From positions 1,364,001 through 1,428,000 of the forward strand of contig OY723244.1 of NCBI GenBank assembly GCA_963210315.1: DNA of 64,000 nucleotides, written 5' to 3'. Below the pieces are notes generated by a model. It did not search any database and had not been told where the DNA came from. It worked only from the letters and a program-made list of their open reading frames with translations. This stretch comes from Rhynchopus euleeides. Its lineage: Eukaryota; Euglenozoa; Diplonemea; Diplonemida; Diplonemidae. Below are positions 1-9,897 of this stretch, piece after piece (position 1 is the first letter of the stretch; each line of letters begins with the position of its first letter). The translations under genes and the position numbers were made by a program.

Positions 1-191
1 CCTCGCAGTGGCTGTTTGGCCTGACGCGATTCCCCGCCTCAAAGCAGACCCACCTGGCAGCTACTCAAGGCACATGAGGAGTGAGAGGCGTCAACGGGCG
101 CAACGCCCCTCCCTGCGGTCCGGCTTCCGCCACGTGGCTGACTCAAAGCAGCGAAGTGACCAACGGGAGCGACATGAAAAAAAAAAATAAA
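1..191 (+). repeat. 3' part of poly(A)-tailed retrosequence (family J, copy 1)
   Basis: This stretch is almost identical to 21146-21330 and 27993-28185. All three copies end in GAGCGACATG followed by a pure A run. The window edge cuts the 5' part, so the full length of this copy is unknown. The shared 3' end and A tail point to an RNA-mediated (SINE-like) element. Confidence 0.8.
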
Positions 192-1491
192 CATTCAAGA
201 CGGAGTGCTTTTTTGCCGAAAGTTTAGGTGACCCGATGATGGGGATGCAGCACCCCGAGGGTCTTACCTACCGGGCGGTTGGGGGGCGGTGGGGCAGGGC
301 AACTTTGGGTGCAGATTTACGTACACAAAGCGGCGTGAGACTGTGCATGTCAGCGGCCTTGCGTGGTGGCCCCCCTAGGTGACTATGTTCGGATGTCTGG
401 GAATGGAATGAAAACCCCCATATGGCTGCCTGCGCCCTTGTGGAATTAGAGGTGGTCGGGAATCGGTCGGAAACCAGTACTCCTGCTGGCGCTCGTCGTG
501 TGTGTGGAGCATCTGTAGACGCCCGGCAACTCAGCCATCTTGCCCCCGCGCAAGCTCTGCCTGGCCGTGGAAGAGGATGACACACGGTCTGAATCTGGAC
601 TCTCTCTCGTGGTGGCACCGAATAACTGTGACTCTAGGTGACTCCACATAAACACACTCCCACTGGTCTGTGGCAAAGGGAGAATGACTACATGCCTTGA
701 GAGAGAGACCTCCGGCCTGAAAGGACAAGCATGAAAAGCCGGAATAGATCAGATAGAGTACAGACTCAGGTGCACGAACCGATCCTTCGGCAGCTACCTG
801 CTTGGTTTGCTGGTGTATGGTTGAGCGCTGCTTGTGTACGTAAATTTTGCTTATATGAACACTCCGCCTTCACCGAAGGTGAAGAAACCCAATTCCCAAC
901 ACGAGCGGTGTGGCACCCCCTTGGTGTCGCGTCCCTTTGGACATCGACCCCAGAGGTAACCCGCAGGTTGTTGTTTCTTCAAAGAAACACGTCGATTCTG
1001 TCCCCCACAGCACAGTACTTGCTGCTTGCCCACGATTTCCACATTTTAAAAATTCGAACCAAATGAAGGTGGTCCAACACTTAGCACGTCCTTGCCGCTG
1101 TCGGAGGCCGTCGAGGTGACCCGGAAAAGAAGGACCGCCCGCCCGTTGAGCACTTTCCACGTCGTTTGAGGTGTGGAAGCTCGAGTGATGCCTGCTCGTT
1201 GTTACCGGTCCACGTCATTTCAGGTCGATCCGTCGAAGTCCACCAGTCCCGTGCGCCGCGGTACCGTCCGGTCATATCCACTTCGGCGGTCAGACGCGCG
1301 TCCTCCGCCCATAGCACCACCCCTCGCATCCCCGCTCCGCCTTGTGTTCCTACCACGCGGATAGCCGAAGTGGTGCTGATGCTGCCCTCCGGTGAGCAGC
1401 GTGTCCTGCAATTTCCTTCGTTCGCGTATGCAATCACAATTACACGGGGTTGTAATTAAATTCACCATCCGACAGGACACGGCACAGAACT
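192..1491. other. no supported gene
   Basis: Only short overlapping reading frames on both strands. A plus-strand frame at 1166-1459 ends in a hydrophobic, coding-like stretch but has no recognised family. It could be an exon belonging to the following gene, or chance. Confidence 0.4.
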
Positions 1492-2361
1492 ATGCCGCCG
1501 GCGGGCAAGAGAACCTCGAGCAGCCAGGGGCAGCGACCAGCCAATTCCCGCGATAATAAGCGTGCGAGATCGACAGTCGTTGCGAGTGCTCCCGCGGCTT
1601 CGACAGCACCAAAACCTGCGGAACCGACAACGCCGACTGCGACGAAGGCAGCAGCCAAGAAGCCCGGTCAGAAGCCAGCGGGGAAGAAGGCCACGTCGGT
1701 GGCTGTCCCGGCGCGCCAGCTGTCGCAAGAGCTAGAGAAGAGCCCTGCGAAGAATACGCGGTCGCATAAGGCGAATGTGACCCCGGCCTTCGTGTGGAAG
1801 GAGCACCGCGCCGCCCTGGAGAAGATGGGGTACACCCTCTGCACAGTGCGGGAAATCACCGCAAAGCCGATGCGCGACATCCTGATCGCAGCAGGCTATG
1901 ATCTAGGGTATGGCAAGTTTTGCGGGACCAGCGTGTACCGTAATATTGCACAGCTGGGCCAGCAAAAAAAATCGCATTGTCTCGACCTGCCCCTGACCAA
2001 AAATCATTATTTCGAGGTATCTGAAGGCACGGGCAGGCACGGGCACTCCCGAAATGCTCGCCAGGAGGTGGCAAATCGTATTTTTCACAAAAATCGGCCT
2101 GACGGCCCTCAACACAATACGATTTTCGCGAAAAATCGAAAAAAATTTCACCCCGAATTTTCGCCCAAAACACCATTTTTCCGCCCCCAGGCACACCCAC
2201 ACCCAGAAAAAAATGGGTTTTGGGCGAAATTTTGGGGTGCAAAATTTTCACTTTTTTGGGTGAAAAATGGCCTGGGGGGCCTACTTTGGGTGGTTTTCGA
2301 AGGGTTTTGGTACCCTCCAGACACCAGAATGGCACTGTCTGGAGGGGTTACTGCATGTTAA
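1492..2361 (+). CDS. hypothetical Lys/Ala/Pro-rich protein, 3' half replaced by repeat sequence
   Basis: An ATG at 1492 opens a 289-codon frame. Residues 1-100 are rich in K, A, P, S and T with AAKK/PAGKK-type stretches, resembling a linker-histone-like basic tail. Residues 100-158 are a different, globular-looking segment containing TPAFVWKEHRAALEKMGYTL. From about base 1966 the composition switches to A/T-rich DNA with many F, K and N codons, matching the style of neighbouring non-coding repeats. I infer that the genuine coding part ends near 1965, at an intron donor or an insertion, and that the last 130 residues are readthrough. No family recognised. The basic N-terminus would suit DNA binding, but that is only inference. 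Confidence 0.4.
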   Translation: MPPAGKRTSSSQGQRPANSRDNKRARSTVVASAPAASTAPKPAEPTTPTATKAAAKKPGQKPAGKKATSVAVPARQLSQELEKSPAKNTRSHKANVTPAFVWKEHRAALEKMGYTLCTVREITAKPMRDILIAAGYDLGYGKFCGTSVYRNIAQLGQQKKSHCLDLPLTKNHYFEVSEGTGRHGHSRNARQEVANRIFHKNRPDGPQHNTIFAKNRKKFHPEFSPKTPFFRPQAHPHPEKNGFWAKFWGAKFSLFWVKNGLGGLLWVVFEGFWYPPDTRMALSGGVTAC

Positions 2362-2473
2362 ACCCCATTCTCTGCTCCCAAGGCAGGGCAGCTGCTGGTG
2401 AGTAGGTGGTACCTGGCACGTCCTTGACGTGTGGTGCTCCTCTCATCAGCAGCTGAGTGGTGAGGGGCATGCC
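2353..2473. other. hairpin-bearing conserved module, copy 1
   Basis: The block opens with GCATGTTAAACCCC and closes with GTGGTGAGGGGCATGCC, so its ends can pair (GCATG/CATGC, CCCC/GGGG). Inside is a small CTG..CAG hairpin around TCCCAAG, then a longer stem CAGCTGCTGGTGAG paired with CTCATCAGCAGCTG. The same outer blocks occur at 24089 and 26120 around an unrelated but also self-pairing centre. It may be a structured RNA or a transposon-derived piece. Strand is unknown. Confidence 0.45.
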
Positions 2474-2899
2474 AGTGATCTGAGTAGGTACCGGGTAGGT
2501 ACCGTACCAGGTACTACCCCCCCGTACCCCCCGGGACTTCGAAAATCCAGACTTGGGTCCCAGCCCAAAAATTTTCAGAAATTAGGAATTTCCGGATCAA
2601 TTCCGGCCAGTAGTGTGGTCATTTTGCTCTGGGAGATGAGTTTGGTTGGTCGCAAATTTTTTTTGACCTCACGTCCGAAGTACCCCCCCTCCATTTTTCA
2701 TTTTGGGCTGGTCCACATTTCCTTAGGAAAATCGAAAAAAATTTGAATGGCCAAAAACTCATCTCCCAGAGCAAAGTGACTCCACCACAGCTCTGAAAAA
2801 CTCCGGAAATGCAAATTTCGCGAAACTGAAAACGACCATTTTGGGGGTACCAGGGGGTACTACCCCCCGGTACCTGGTACGGTACCTACTCAGATCACT
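2474..2899. mobile_element. MITE (family H) with 9-bp target duplication
   Basis: Inverted ends AGTGATCTGAGTAGGTACC (left) and its complement (right) bracket 426 bp without a coding frame. Both sides carry the identical 9-mer GGGCATGCC (2465-2473 and 2900-2908). The uninterrupted form of the flank is seen at 24190 and 26216, where the same context continues without the element. A 9-bp duplication suggests Mutator-like (MULE) mobilisation, or hAT if read as 8 bp. Confidence 0.8.
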
Positions 2900-3007
2900 G
2901 GGCATGCCTCCATTTAACAGATTGTTAAGAGTGTTGGAGTGCACGCCTCCTGAAGGTGTGGTGTTGGGCAGGACGAAAAGCCGACGGCTAGATACTCCTG
3001 TGTGCTG

Positions 3008-3493
3008 CAGGTTACGAGAGGTTGCTGGAGGTTGCTAGAGGTTGCTGCAGGTTGCTGGAGGTTGCTGGAGGTTGCTAGAGGTTGCTCGAGGTTGCTAGAG
3101 GTTGCTGGAGGTTGCTAGATGTTGCTGCAGGTTGCTGGAGGTTGCTGGAGGTTGCTGCAGGTTGCTAGAGGTTGCTGGAGGTTGCTAGAGGTTGCTGGAG
3201 GTTGCTAGAGGTTGCTGGAGGTTGCTAGAGGTTGCTGCAGGTTGCTGGAGGTTGCTGGAGGTTGCTGCAGGTTGCTAGAGGTTGCTGGAGGTTGCTAGAG
3301 GTTGCTAGAGGTTGCTAGAGGTTGCTGGAGGTTGCTGGAGGTTGCTGGAGGTTGCGAGAGGTTGCTGCAGGTTGCTGGAGGTTGCTGGAGGTTGCTGGAG
3401 GTTGCTAGAGGTTGCTAGAGGTTGCTAGAGGTTGCTGCAGGTTGCTGGAGGTTGCTAGAGGTTGCTGGAGGTTGCTGCAGGTTGCTGGAGGTA
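3008..3493. repeat. 10-bp minisatellite GGTTGCTNNA
   Basis: About 48 head-to-tail units GGTTGCTGGA, GGTTGCTAGA or GGTTGCTGCA, with rare variants (GGTTGCGAGA, GGTTGCTCGA). Variation is almost confined to the two bases after GGTTGCT. No open frame runs through the array. Confidence 0.97.
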
Positions 3494-3531
3494 ACTTCTC
3501 AAGCATGTGGGGGCGCGGGCGGCGAAGCCCC

Positions 3532-3558
3532 GTAAAAGGGTGGCATTTGACCCCCCCC
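3532..3558 (-). repeat. stub of a family D transposon end, inverted against the next element
   Basis: GTAAAAGGGTGGCATTTGAC followed by a C run is the reverse complement of the first bases of element D at 3561. With the central TA it makes a near-perfect palindrome of about 56 bp. This looks like the remnant of a second D element whose body is missing. Confidence 0.8.
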
Positions 3559-3560
3559 TA

Positions 3561-4708
3561 GGGGGGGTCAAATGCCACCCTTTTACGTGGACAAACACGA
3601 TTTTTCAAAAAACCGGCGCAGAGGCCCCAAAGCCCCCGTAAACCCTCCAAACCCCCCCAGATCGGTCCGGAAACCCATCGAACCCGACTTTTCCACCATT
3701 CCGGGCACCTCAGGTGCCCGAATTGGGGTACCTAAATTTTGTGCCACCGTTTGGTACCGGACAGTGCCACTGTGTGGGAGGTTGGAAAAGAAAATGCCCC
3801 AACACACCACATCTGAGGGTTGCAATGCATGTTGCTTGCCAACCACGTCATCCGGTGGGTGTCAGGCGCTATGTAGGTGGCATTAGCCAGGTCTTCGATG
3901 AGTTCTGGCTTGTATATGTACCTCCCTGCCACCATGCACCGGGAGGCTGCCTGTAGGTACGGAACAAGTCCAGATGGTCGTGTGATTCCTGTGCAGCAGT
4001 GCTCCACAACCGGGATGTGTTGACAACGACTGTTGCAACACGAGCTGTACATTCCGGGAACACACGAAGTGCGCTGTCGTGGTACCCATTGTGCCAGAAT
4101 TGGTACTTGCTGCGGTCTACTTTGCCTGGCCCAAGAGCACTGGTACTGAACAGTGCAATATGCGTGGCGAGGTGAATGCAACGGAAGCGCGCAAAGTCAA
4201 TACAGCTCTCGGATGGCGGGTGGTGGTGTCACTAGTGTGTGACGTTCACTCGAGGATACAACGCATCACAATGAATCAGCAACCGTGGACCGAGTACAAT
4301 ACGCTCTCTGTGGCTGGTGTGGGGGACAAAGGCAGTGCCTGTGCCGCAGGCAGGGAGGTACATATACAAGCCAGAACACATCGAAGACCTGGCTGATGCC
4401 ACCTACATAGCGCCTGACACCCACCGGATGACGTGGTTGGCAAGCAACATGCATTGCAACCCTCAGATGTGGTGTGTTGGGGCATTTTCTTTTCCAACCT
4501 CCCACACAGTGGCACTGTACGGTACCAAACGGTGGCACAAAATTTAGGTACCCCAATTCGGGCACCTGAGGTGCCCGGAATGGTGGAAAAGTGGGGTTCG
4601 ATGGGTTTCCGGACCGATCTGGGGGGGTTTGGAGGGTTTACGGGGGCTTTGGGGCCTCTGCGCCGGTTTTTTGAAAAATCGTGTTTGTCACCCCCATTTG
4701 ACCCCCCC
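3561..4708. mobile_element. foldback TIR transposon, family D copy 1, TA flanks
   Basis: The ends are GGGGGGGTCAAATG and its complement, each next to TA (3559-3560, 4709-4710). The TIRs are very long: roughly 3561-3930 reads as the reverse complement of 4352-4708, leaving about 420 bp of unique centre. Frames read off one arm recur in mirror orientation on the other, so they are not genes. The TA duplication fits the Tc1/mariner-like group or another TA-specific superfamily. No transposase is encoded, so this copy is non-autonomous. Confidence 0.9.
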
Positions 4709-4710
4709 TA

Positions 4711-4928
4711 CCCCCCCCCCCCCCCCCGTGCCCCCCCGCGCCCCCGTACGAACGACTTTTGTCGAGTGGCTTTGCCACGGTAAGGGAGATTTATAATCGG
4801 GAGGAGCGGCGCGAGGTGTTTGTTGCTGTTTTGCTTTCTGTTGTTTGCTGTGTTGTGCTTTTCGCGTCGCGCGCTGATACTTGCTCCACTATTCATTAAA
4901 TCTCCCGCACCCCCCGCCGGCCCCCCCC
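4711..4928. other. C-rich spacer
   Basis: A pure C run followed by mixed sequence. No gene or repeat end recognised. Confidence 0.5.
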
Positions 4929-5330
4929 GCGCTCGGCTGATCGCCGACTGCAGGCCGGTCACCTAGTCAAGCCGGGTTAACTGCTGCATCCCCCGGCCGC
5001 TGCCCCGCCGCGTGATCGAGATGCTTTGCTGCTGGGGGGCGACGCCCACGCATGCGGTCGTCATGGACTTCCCGACTGGGGTCTTCTGCCGCCCGCTCCA
5101 CCGGGCGTGAGCGGCTTCTTCAGCAGATTGCTTTGTGCGGCGGGCGGAGGACGCGGGGGCGGAGATCCCGACAAGTGTCCTGCGTGTGCGGGGTCGCCTC
5201 CTCCCTGGAGGTTGTCGGTTTTAACCGTTGTTTCACGCAAAGACCCTCGGTGACGGGGACGCCACGAAGTGGTGCCTGCGAGCGGCTGAGCGTCTTCGTG
5301 GCGATGGCGGATCCCGACAACAGTCAGCGG
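4929..5330. repeat. GC-rich dispersed repeat (family R), copy 1
   Basis: It shares with 5372-5800 and 6707-7112 an ordered set of blocks: CTCGGCTGATCGCC, CTGGTCAAGC-like, GATCTAGACGC-like, TTTGCTGCTGGGGGGCGACG, and an AGCAGATTG block before a G-rich part. The copies are diverged and out of frame with each other, so I treat the overlapping frames as chance. Confidence 0.7.
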
Positions 5331-5371
5331 GGCATGTTGGGGCGCGGGCGGCGAAGCCGCCCGCGCCCCCC

Positions 5372-5800
5372 CGCGCGCACCTGGTCAAGCCGGGTTGGCT
5401 GCTGCATCCCCCGGCCGCCGCTGCCGTTCGCCCTTCCCGGGCCTTCCGTCGCCGCATGATCTAGACGCTTTGCTGCTGGGGGGCGACGCGACGTGCTGTC
5501 GTTGTGGACCTCCGGGGTCTTGTGGCAGTTCCCGCACGACCGGGTGTGAGCGACTAGTGGCACCCACAGTGAGCGAGTTCTTTTTAGCAGATTGGTTTGT
5601 GCGGCTGGCAGAGGCAGGGGCGGAGCAAGGGAGTGAGAACCAACGCCACGGTTCCTGTCTGCGGGTCGCCAGCGGGGCTGCGTCACGCCGCGAGTGGCGG
5701 TTGCGGGTGTGAGCCGGTGTCGCGGCGGTCGCGCGTCGGGCGTGGGGTTGTGGCGTGTGGTCGGAGCGTTGGTGTGGGCGTTTGTGCGACGTGCAGACCT
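5372..5800. repeat. GC-rich dispersed repeat (family R), copy 2
   Basis: Best preserved copy. It carries the same block order as 4929-5330. Its 3' third (GGTTGCGGGTGTGAGCCG, GTGTGGTCGGAGCGTTG) is shared with copy 3 but not clearly with copy 1. Confidence 0.7.
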
Positions 5801-6121
5801 GAGCGGAATTCCTGCAATCCCCCACACGGAGCCGGATCATGTGAACTCCGCATTGCCAGCCCCCACCACAGTGGCCATCAATGTGACCGATACTTGTACC
5901 CAAAACAACGCCATGGCAGTCGGCCCTGAGTCGGGTGGCGGCGTCGGCGGGGGCCTGGATTCGGCATTTTTTGTGTGGAAAGTCTCATTTTTGTGTGCCA
6001 GAGGTCGGAGGTGGTGAGGAGGCGGTGAACGGGAGGGAAAAACTGCGCCATTAAAAAATCCACGGTACCCACAGCAGAAAATTAAACAGTCTTGCCAGGC
6101 CCTACCCCCCGCGCCCCCCCG
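5801..6121. other. no supported gene
   Basis: Mixed sequence between repeats. Frames on both strands overlap and show no domain. Confidence 0.4.
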
Positions 6122-6566
6122 CAGGGCTGTCATAAACGTGGGACCCCCCCCCCCCCGCGTTGAGCGTTTAATACGTTGACGTTTAAACGCGTTTAAAACG
6201 TGTTTTAAACGTCTCAACGTTTAGCTCAACGTAGCCTTCACTTGTGGTTTGTGTGCCTCTGCATCAGATGTGAGTGAATCTCTAGGAGAGCAAGGTGCTG
6301 CTTCACACGGACCCCCGTGAACTCGTGATTGCAGAACAATCACCGCACGCGGGAGTTTGTGGGGTCTTCCCGGACAATCACGACAGATGTCCACACACCC
6401 TCGAATATTGCAGTCTTACTCCTAGTGGTTCTGTGTGTTGATATCACTCTCTGCTTGCGGTGGTGAGTGGCAAACCAGTGAAAGTGAAGGGTCTGGGGGG
6501 GGGTCCCACGTTTAACGTTTAAAACGTTGAACGTTGAAAACGTTTACAACGTTTAGCGCAGCCCTG
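6122..6566. mobile_element. MITE (family K) packed with AACGTT/GTTTAA motifs, 9-bp flank duplication
   Basis: Terminal CAGGGCTG and CAGCCCTG face each other, and the flanking 9-mers are identical (GCCCCCCCG, 6113-6121 and 6567-6575), although low complexity makes this less certain. Each subterminal region holds many overlapping ACGTT and CGTTTAAA motifs (6158-6230 and 6508-6555), which could be transposase binding sites. CAGGG ends are typical of hAT elements. No coding capacity. Confidence 0.7.
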
Positions 6567-6706
6567 GCCCCCCCGCACCCCCCCGGCCCCCCGGGCCCCC
6601 CGCGCCCCCGCTCCCCTGTCTGGTGTGGTACCTTCATGGAGAACTAACATTGCGAGATGGTGCTGGGAGACTTGCTTTTCCATTCACTCCGCCTCTCAGA
6701 ACCCCC

Positions 6707-7112
6707 TGCTCGGCTGATCGCCGCCTTCCGGCCGGTTCCCTGGTCAAGCTAAGGGTTGACTGCTCCATCACCCGGGCGCTCCCGTTAGCCCTTCCGTCGT
6801 CGTATGATCTAGACGCCTTGCTGTACTGGTCGACGCGATGCGTGCGGTCGTCGTGCACTTCCGGGGTCTCCTGGCAGTTCCCGCTCGACCCGTGAGTCGA
6901 CCGGGCGGGAGCGGGGTCTTTTGCAGATTGGTTTTGGCAGCGGGTGGAGGACAAGGGGGTGGGAACCAACGCCACGTCCTGTGTGCGGGTCGTGAGTGGG
7001 ACTATAGTGCGGTTGCGGGTGCGAGCCGAAGTCGCGGAGGTGTAGCGCGTCGGGTGTGGGGTTGTGGCGTGTGGTCGGAGCGTTGATGTGCACGTTTTTT
7101 GCGCTGGGTGTC
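6707..7112. repeat. GC-rich dispersed repeat (family R), copy 3
   Basis: Third copy of the block series seen at 4929 and 5372, including CTCGGCTGATCGCCG, TATGATCTAGACGC and the GTGTGGTCGGAGCGTTG ending. Confidence 0.7.
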
Positions 7113-7167
7113 AGTGGGTGATTGGCTGTGCGACGTGCAGACCTGCTGGATTGGGTGCGGATGCAGG

Positions 7168-7306
7168 GACTACTAGGAGCGACCTCGGAGCAACCTGTTT
7201 CGGTGCTGAGCGACCTTGAGCGGCCTGTTTTGGTGCGGAGCGACCTCTGTTAGCTGTGAGCGACCTCGGAGCGATCTTGAGCGACCTGTTTCGGTGCGGA
7301 GCCGCA
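7168..7306. repeat. degenerate tandem repeat GAGCGACCT
   Basis: About eight loosely spaced copies of GAGCGACCT(C/T) alternating with CCTGTTT(C/T)GGTGC. Short degenerate tandem array, no frame of interest. Confidence 0.75.
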
Positions 7307-7992
7307 CACAGTGAGGACAGACTGAGGACTCCCCTCCAAGCCCCTGCCCCTGCCCCAACAGCCCTCTTGTCTGTGTTTGTAACTGCCGGTGCAGAGACAC
7401 ACCCATCCTACAATCCTACAGGTGCAGGATTTCTACAACATGATGTCATCAGATGCAAGAGACTGTGTACCACTGTTGAGAGAGTGACATCTGCTACCAC
7501 CCACCTACCACCCCCTTCAGAGGCTTGCCCGTGCAGGGCTCCCTCCACTCTGGGGGAGGCTTGAGGTTCCTGACAGTCAGCAGACCAGGTCCTGCGTGTT
7601 CTTCTCGGCGTAGAGTGCACATTGTCAGTATTCCCCGGGTAGGAGACGTGTAGTTGTGCCAGAGATGCACCGGCACCACATTTCTACCGGATGAGGTGTC
7701 GTTTTCCCCGGTTCAGAATGCGAAAATACAGCTTGTTTTCCCACTTTCTGGCCAGAAATCCCGATTTGGCCGAGACTTGTGGCCAGGGTGGCTGGGTATT
7801 GGCCCAAACGGTCCCAAAATTCACCAATAATATTGTACACGGATTTTGGTTTTTTTTTACAAGGGATTTTCAGCCAAATTTCAAACTTGCCACCCCCTAT
7901 ATGATCCTGCGGACAAGATCATTTTTGACACTTGGTGCGAGAAGGTATGGTCCTTGATTGCCTTGTTTGTCACGTCCTTCCCATTCTGGCAG

Positions 7993-9897
7993 ATGCGTGA
8001 AGTCGTGCACATGGACGCCCTCTCGGCGCACGCCAGGACGGCCCGCCACCAGGGATGCAAGCCTGCGGAGAAGAAGGATGATGACGCCTGCAGGCGTCAT
8101 GATGATGGTGCTGACAGCACCGATGCCGAGGCCGACGACGTCCCGAGTGTCCCGACGAAAGTCCCGAGTGTCACGTCAGCGGGGGGCTCTTCTCTGCAGG
8201 CCATGAAGAAGGATTTTGCCGCTGCATGTGCGTACGGTGGCCTCACAGACACCCAGGCATCCTGGATGGCGGTGTTTATCCGTCGTCATATCCTCGAGAC
8301 CTTCCCGAAATGCAAGCGCATCAGTGCATCATTCGCGCAGGTTCTCAAGGAGGACCTGGCATTCGTGGATGCTGTTGTCAAACGCTCCACAGGGGTGGCT
8401 ATCGACGGCACCTCCGTCCGCAACCAGATTGTCGGGGTGCGGGCCGTCACTTCGGATGTGTGGGTGGATACGTTCTGGCTGGAGGATGGTACCACCATCA
8501 CCTCCGGGGCGATGCACGATATCCTTGCCCGTGTCGCAGAGAAGTTCCCTTCTGCCCGGTATGTTCTCCTGGATCGGGCGTCATACAACGTCGCCGGAGT
8601 AAAGGGCTTGACAGAGAAGCTCGAGGTTGTCTGGTGCGTTGGGCACTGCCTGCACAACGCCGTCAGGTGTTTCTTGCAGACCATGCCCGCTGCCTACAAC
8701 ATACTGCTCCTCACTAAGCAGATGATGTTCAAGGCAACAACTCGTGCGGAGAGGTACCTCAGCTTCCAGAAGAAGCTCCTGCAGGCCCCGTCTGCGGCGC
8801 CTCATGACCTCTTGAGAAAGAAGATGCTGAGCCTGCGGGATGCGCATGTCCACCAGCTGTTCACTACGAAGAAGGCAGCAGATACTCTGGAGGAGTACCG
8901 GGCGGAACTGAGGACACACAACATACCCGATGACATCATCACGCTGTCGACCATCCAGGACGTCATCGACCATCTCGGTGTGGAGGTTGTCGAAAAGGTC
9001 AACGCCGAAAACCTCGTGAACTCGGGCGGCACTCGGTACACCTCGTCGTATCGTCACGTCCTTCACGTGTCGGAGAGACAGGCAGCCATCATGGGCTTTG
9101 TGGCAGAGGAGTGCGCCACCTTCAAGAGCAAGGCCTGCGAGTCTGCCAGAAAATTACTGGAGCTCTTCAACGGCCCTCGGGAGGCTGTTGACCAGGCGTG
9201 GTGCGACATCCGTTTGATGGAGGCTGCATTGCGGCCCGTGGCATCGGCAAGCGACCGTCTCTGCGACACCTCACGCAAGAGCCCCCAAATCGAGTCGATA
9301 AAGTCGATATTCGACGGGTTGGTTCGTTCTCTGAACGATCCTGAACAGGTCGCTGATGATGCTGGTGTCGAATTGACTGAATCGCAACGCAGTGCATCCA
9401 CCGGCTTGGCTAAAAAGATTGAAGATGCTTACAAGAACCACAAGAACCACGCCATGTTCGAGAGTGTGCAGTTCCTCCACCCTTCGGTTGTGACACTTCA
9501 TGTGGAGGACGCGAACCTGCTGGTCGACGCTCTGCGCTCTGCGTTTCCCCTGTGGTGGTCACCGGCAGTCGAAGAGGAGTACAAGACGTGGGCTCTGAAC
9601 AAGCACTCTTTCGCTGGAAATGCCAGGTCGTACTGGTCCACACTGGATGAGGCGGACTGGCCTTCTTTGAAACCATTCGCCGATCTCGTCCTGAGCCTGA
9701 GTTGCGTGGTGACACATGTTGACAGTGCCTTTTCTGGCATGCATGTGTTCACCAGCAACAAGAGGCGCCGCCGCCTCACAGAACAGAATCTGTCCGTGCG
9801 GGCAATGCTTTTCGTCAACAAGGATGTGAAGAACAGGTTCCAGGAAGGTGCTGACCCGGAGTCCAGTGATGAGAGTGGTTCGACGGTCTCACTGTGA
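7993..9897 (+). CDS. hAT-like transposase (634 aa), intact frame
   Basis: The frame is open from 7846, but the first ATG is at 7993, which I take as the start. The order of parts matches hAT transposases: a variable acidic N-terminus, an RNase H-like core starting at VAIDGTSVRNQ (Asp near residue 138), a second acidic motif LLDRASYN (Asp near residue 194), the WCVGHCLHN motif (C..H.LN type), a long helical insertion, and a C-terminal hAT dimerisation region ending in DSAFSGMHVFTSNKRRRRL. The DUF659-like region plus hAT C-terminus support cut-and-paste transposase or a domesticated derivative. A BED zinc finger is not visible, so an upstream exon may be missing. I could not place TIRs with confidence. 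The absence of frameshifts suggests recent activity or host use. Confidence 0.8.
   Translation: MREVVHMDALSAHARTARHQGCKPAEKKDDDACRRHDDGADSTDAEADDVPSVPTKVPSVTSAGGSSLQAMKKDFAAACAYGGLTDTQASWMAVFIRRHILETFPKCKRISASFAQVLKEDLAFVDAVVKRSTGVAIDGTSVRNQIVGVRAVTSDVWVDTFWLEDGTTITSGAMHDILARVAEKFPSARYVLLDRASYNVAGVKGLTEKLEVVWCVGHCLHNAVRCFLQTMPAAYNILLLTKQMMFKATTRAERYLSFQKKLLQAPSAAPHDLLRKKMLSLRDAHVHQLFTTKKAADTLEEYRAELRTHNIPDDIITLSTIQDVIDHLGVEVVEKVNAENLVNSGGTRYTSSYRHVLHVSERQAAIMGFVAEECATFKSKACESARKLLELFNGPREAVDQAWCDIRLMEAALRPVASASDRLCDTSRKSPQIESIKSIFDGLVRSLNDPEQVADDAGVELTESQRSASTGLAKKIEDAYKNHKNHAMFESVQFLHPSVVTLHVEDANLLVDALRSAFPLWWSPAVEEEYKTWALNKHSFAGNARSYWSTLDEADWPSLKPFADLVLSLSCVVTHVDSAFSGMHVFTSNKRRRRLTEQNLSVRAMLFVNKDVKNRFQEGADPESSDESGSTVSL

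Noticed and set aside
3572..4783. Pairs of similar frames on opposite strands (also 53845-55123)
   Set aside because: They mirror each other because the element is a long inverted repeat; no conserved domain.
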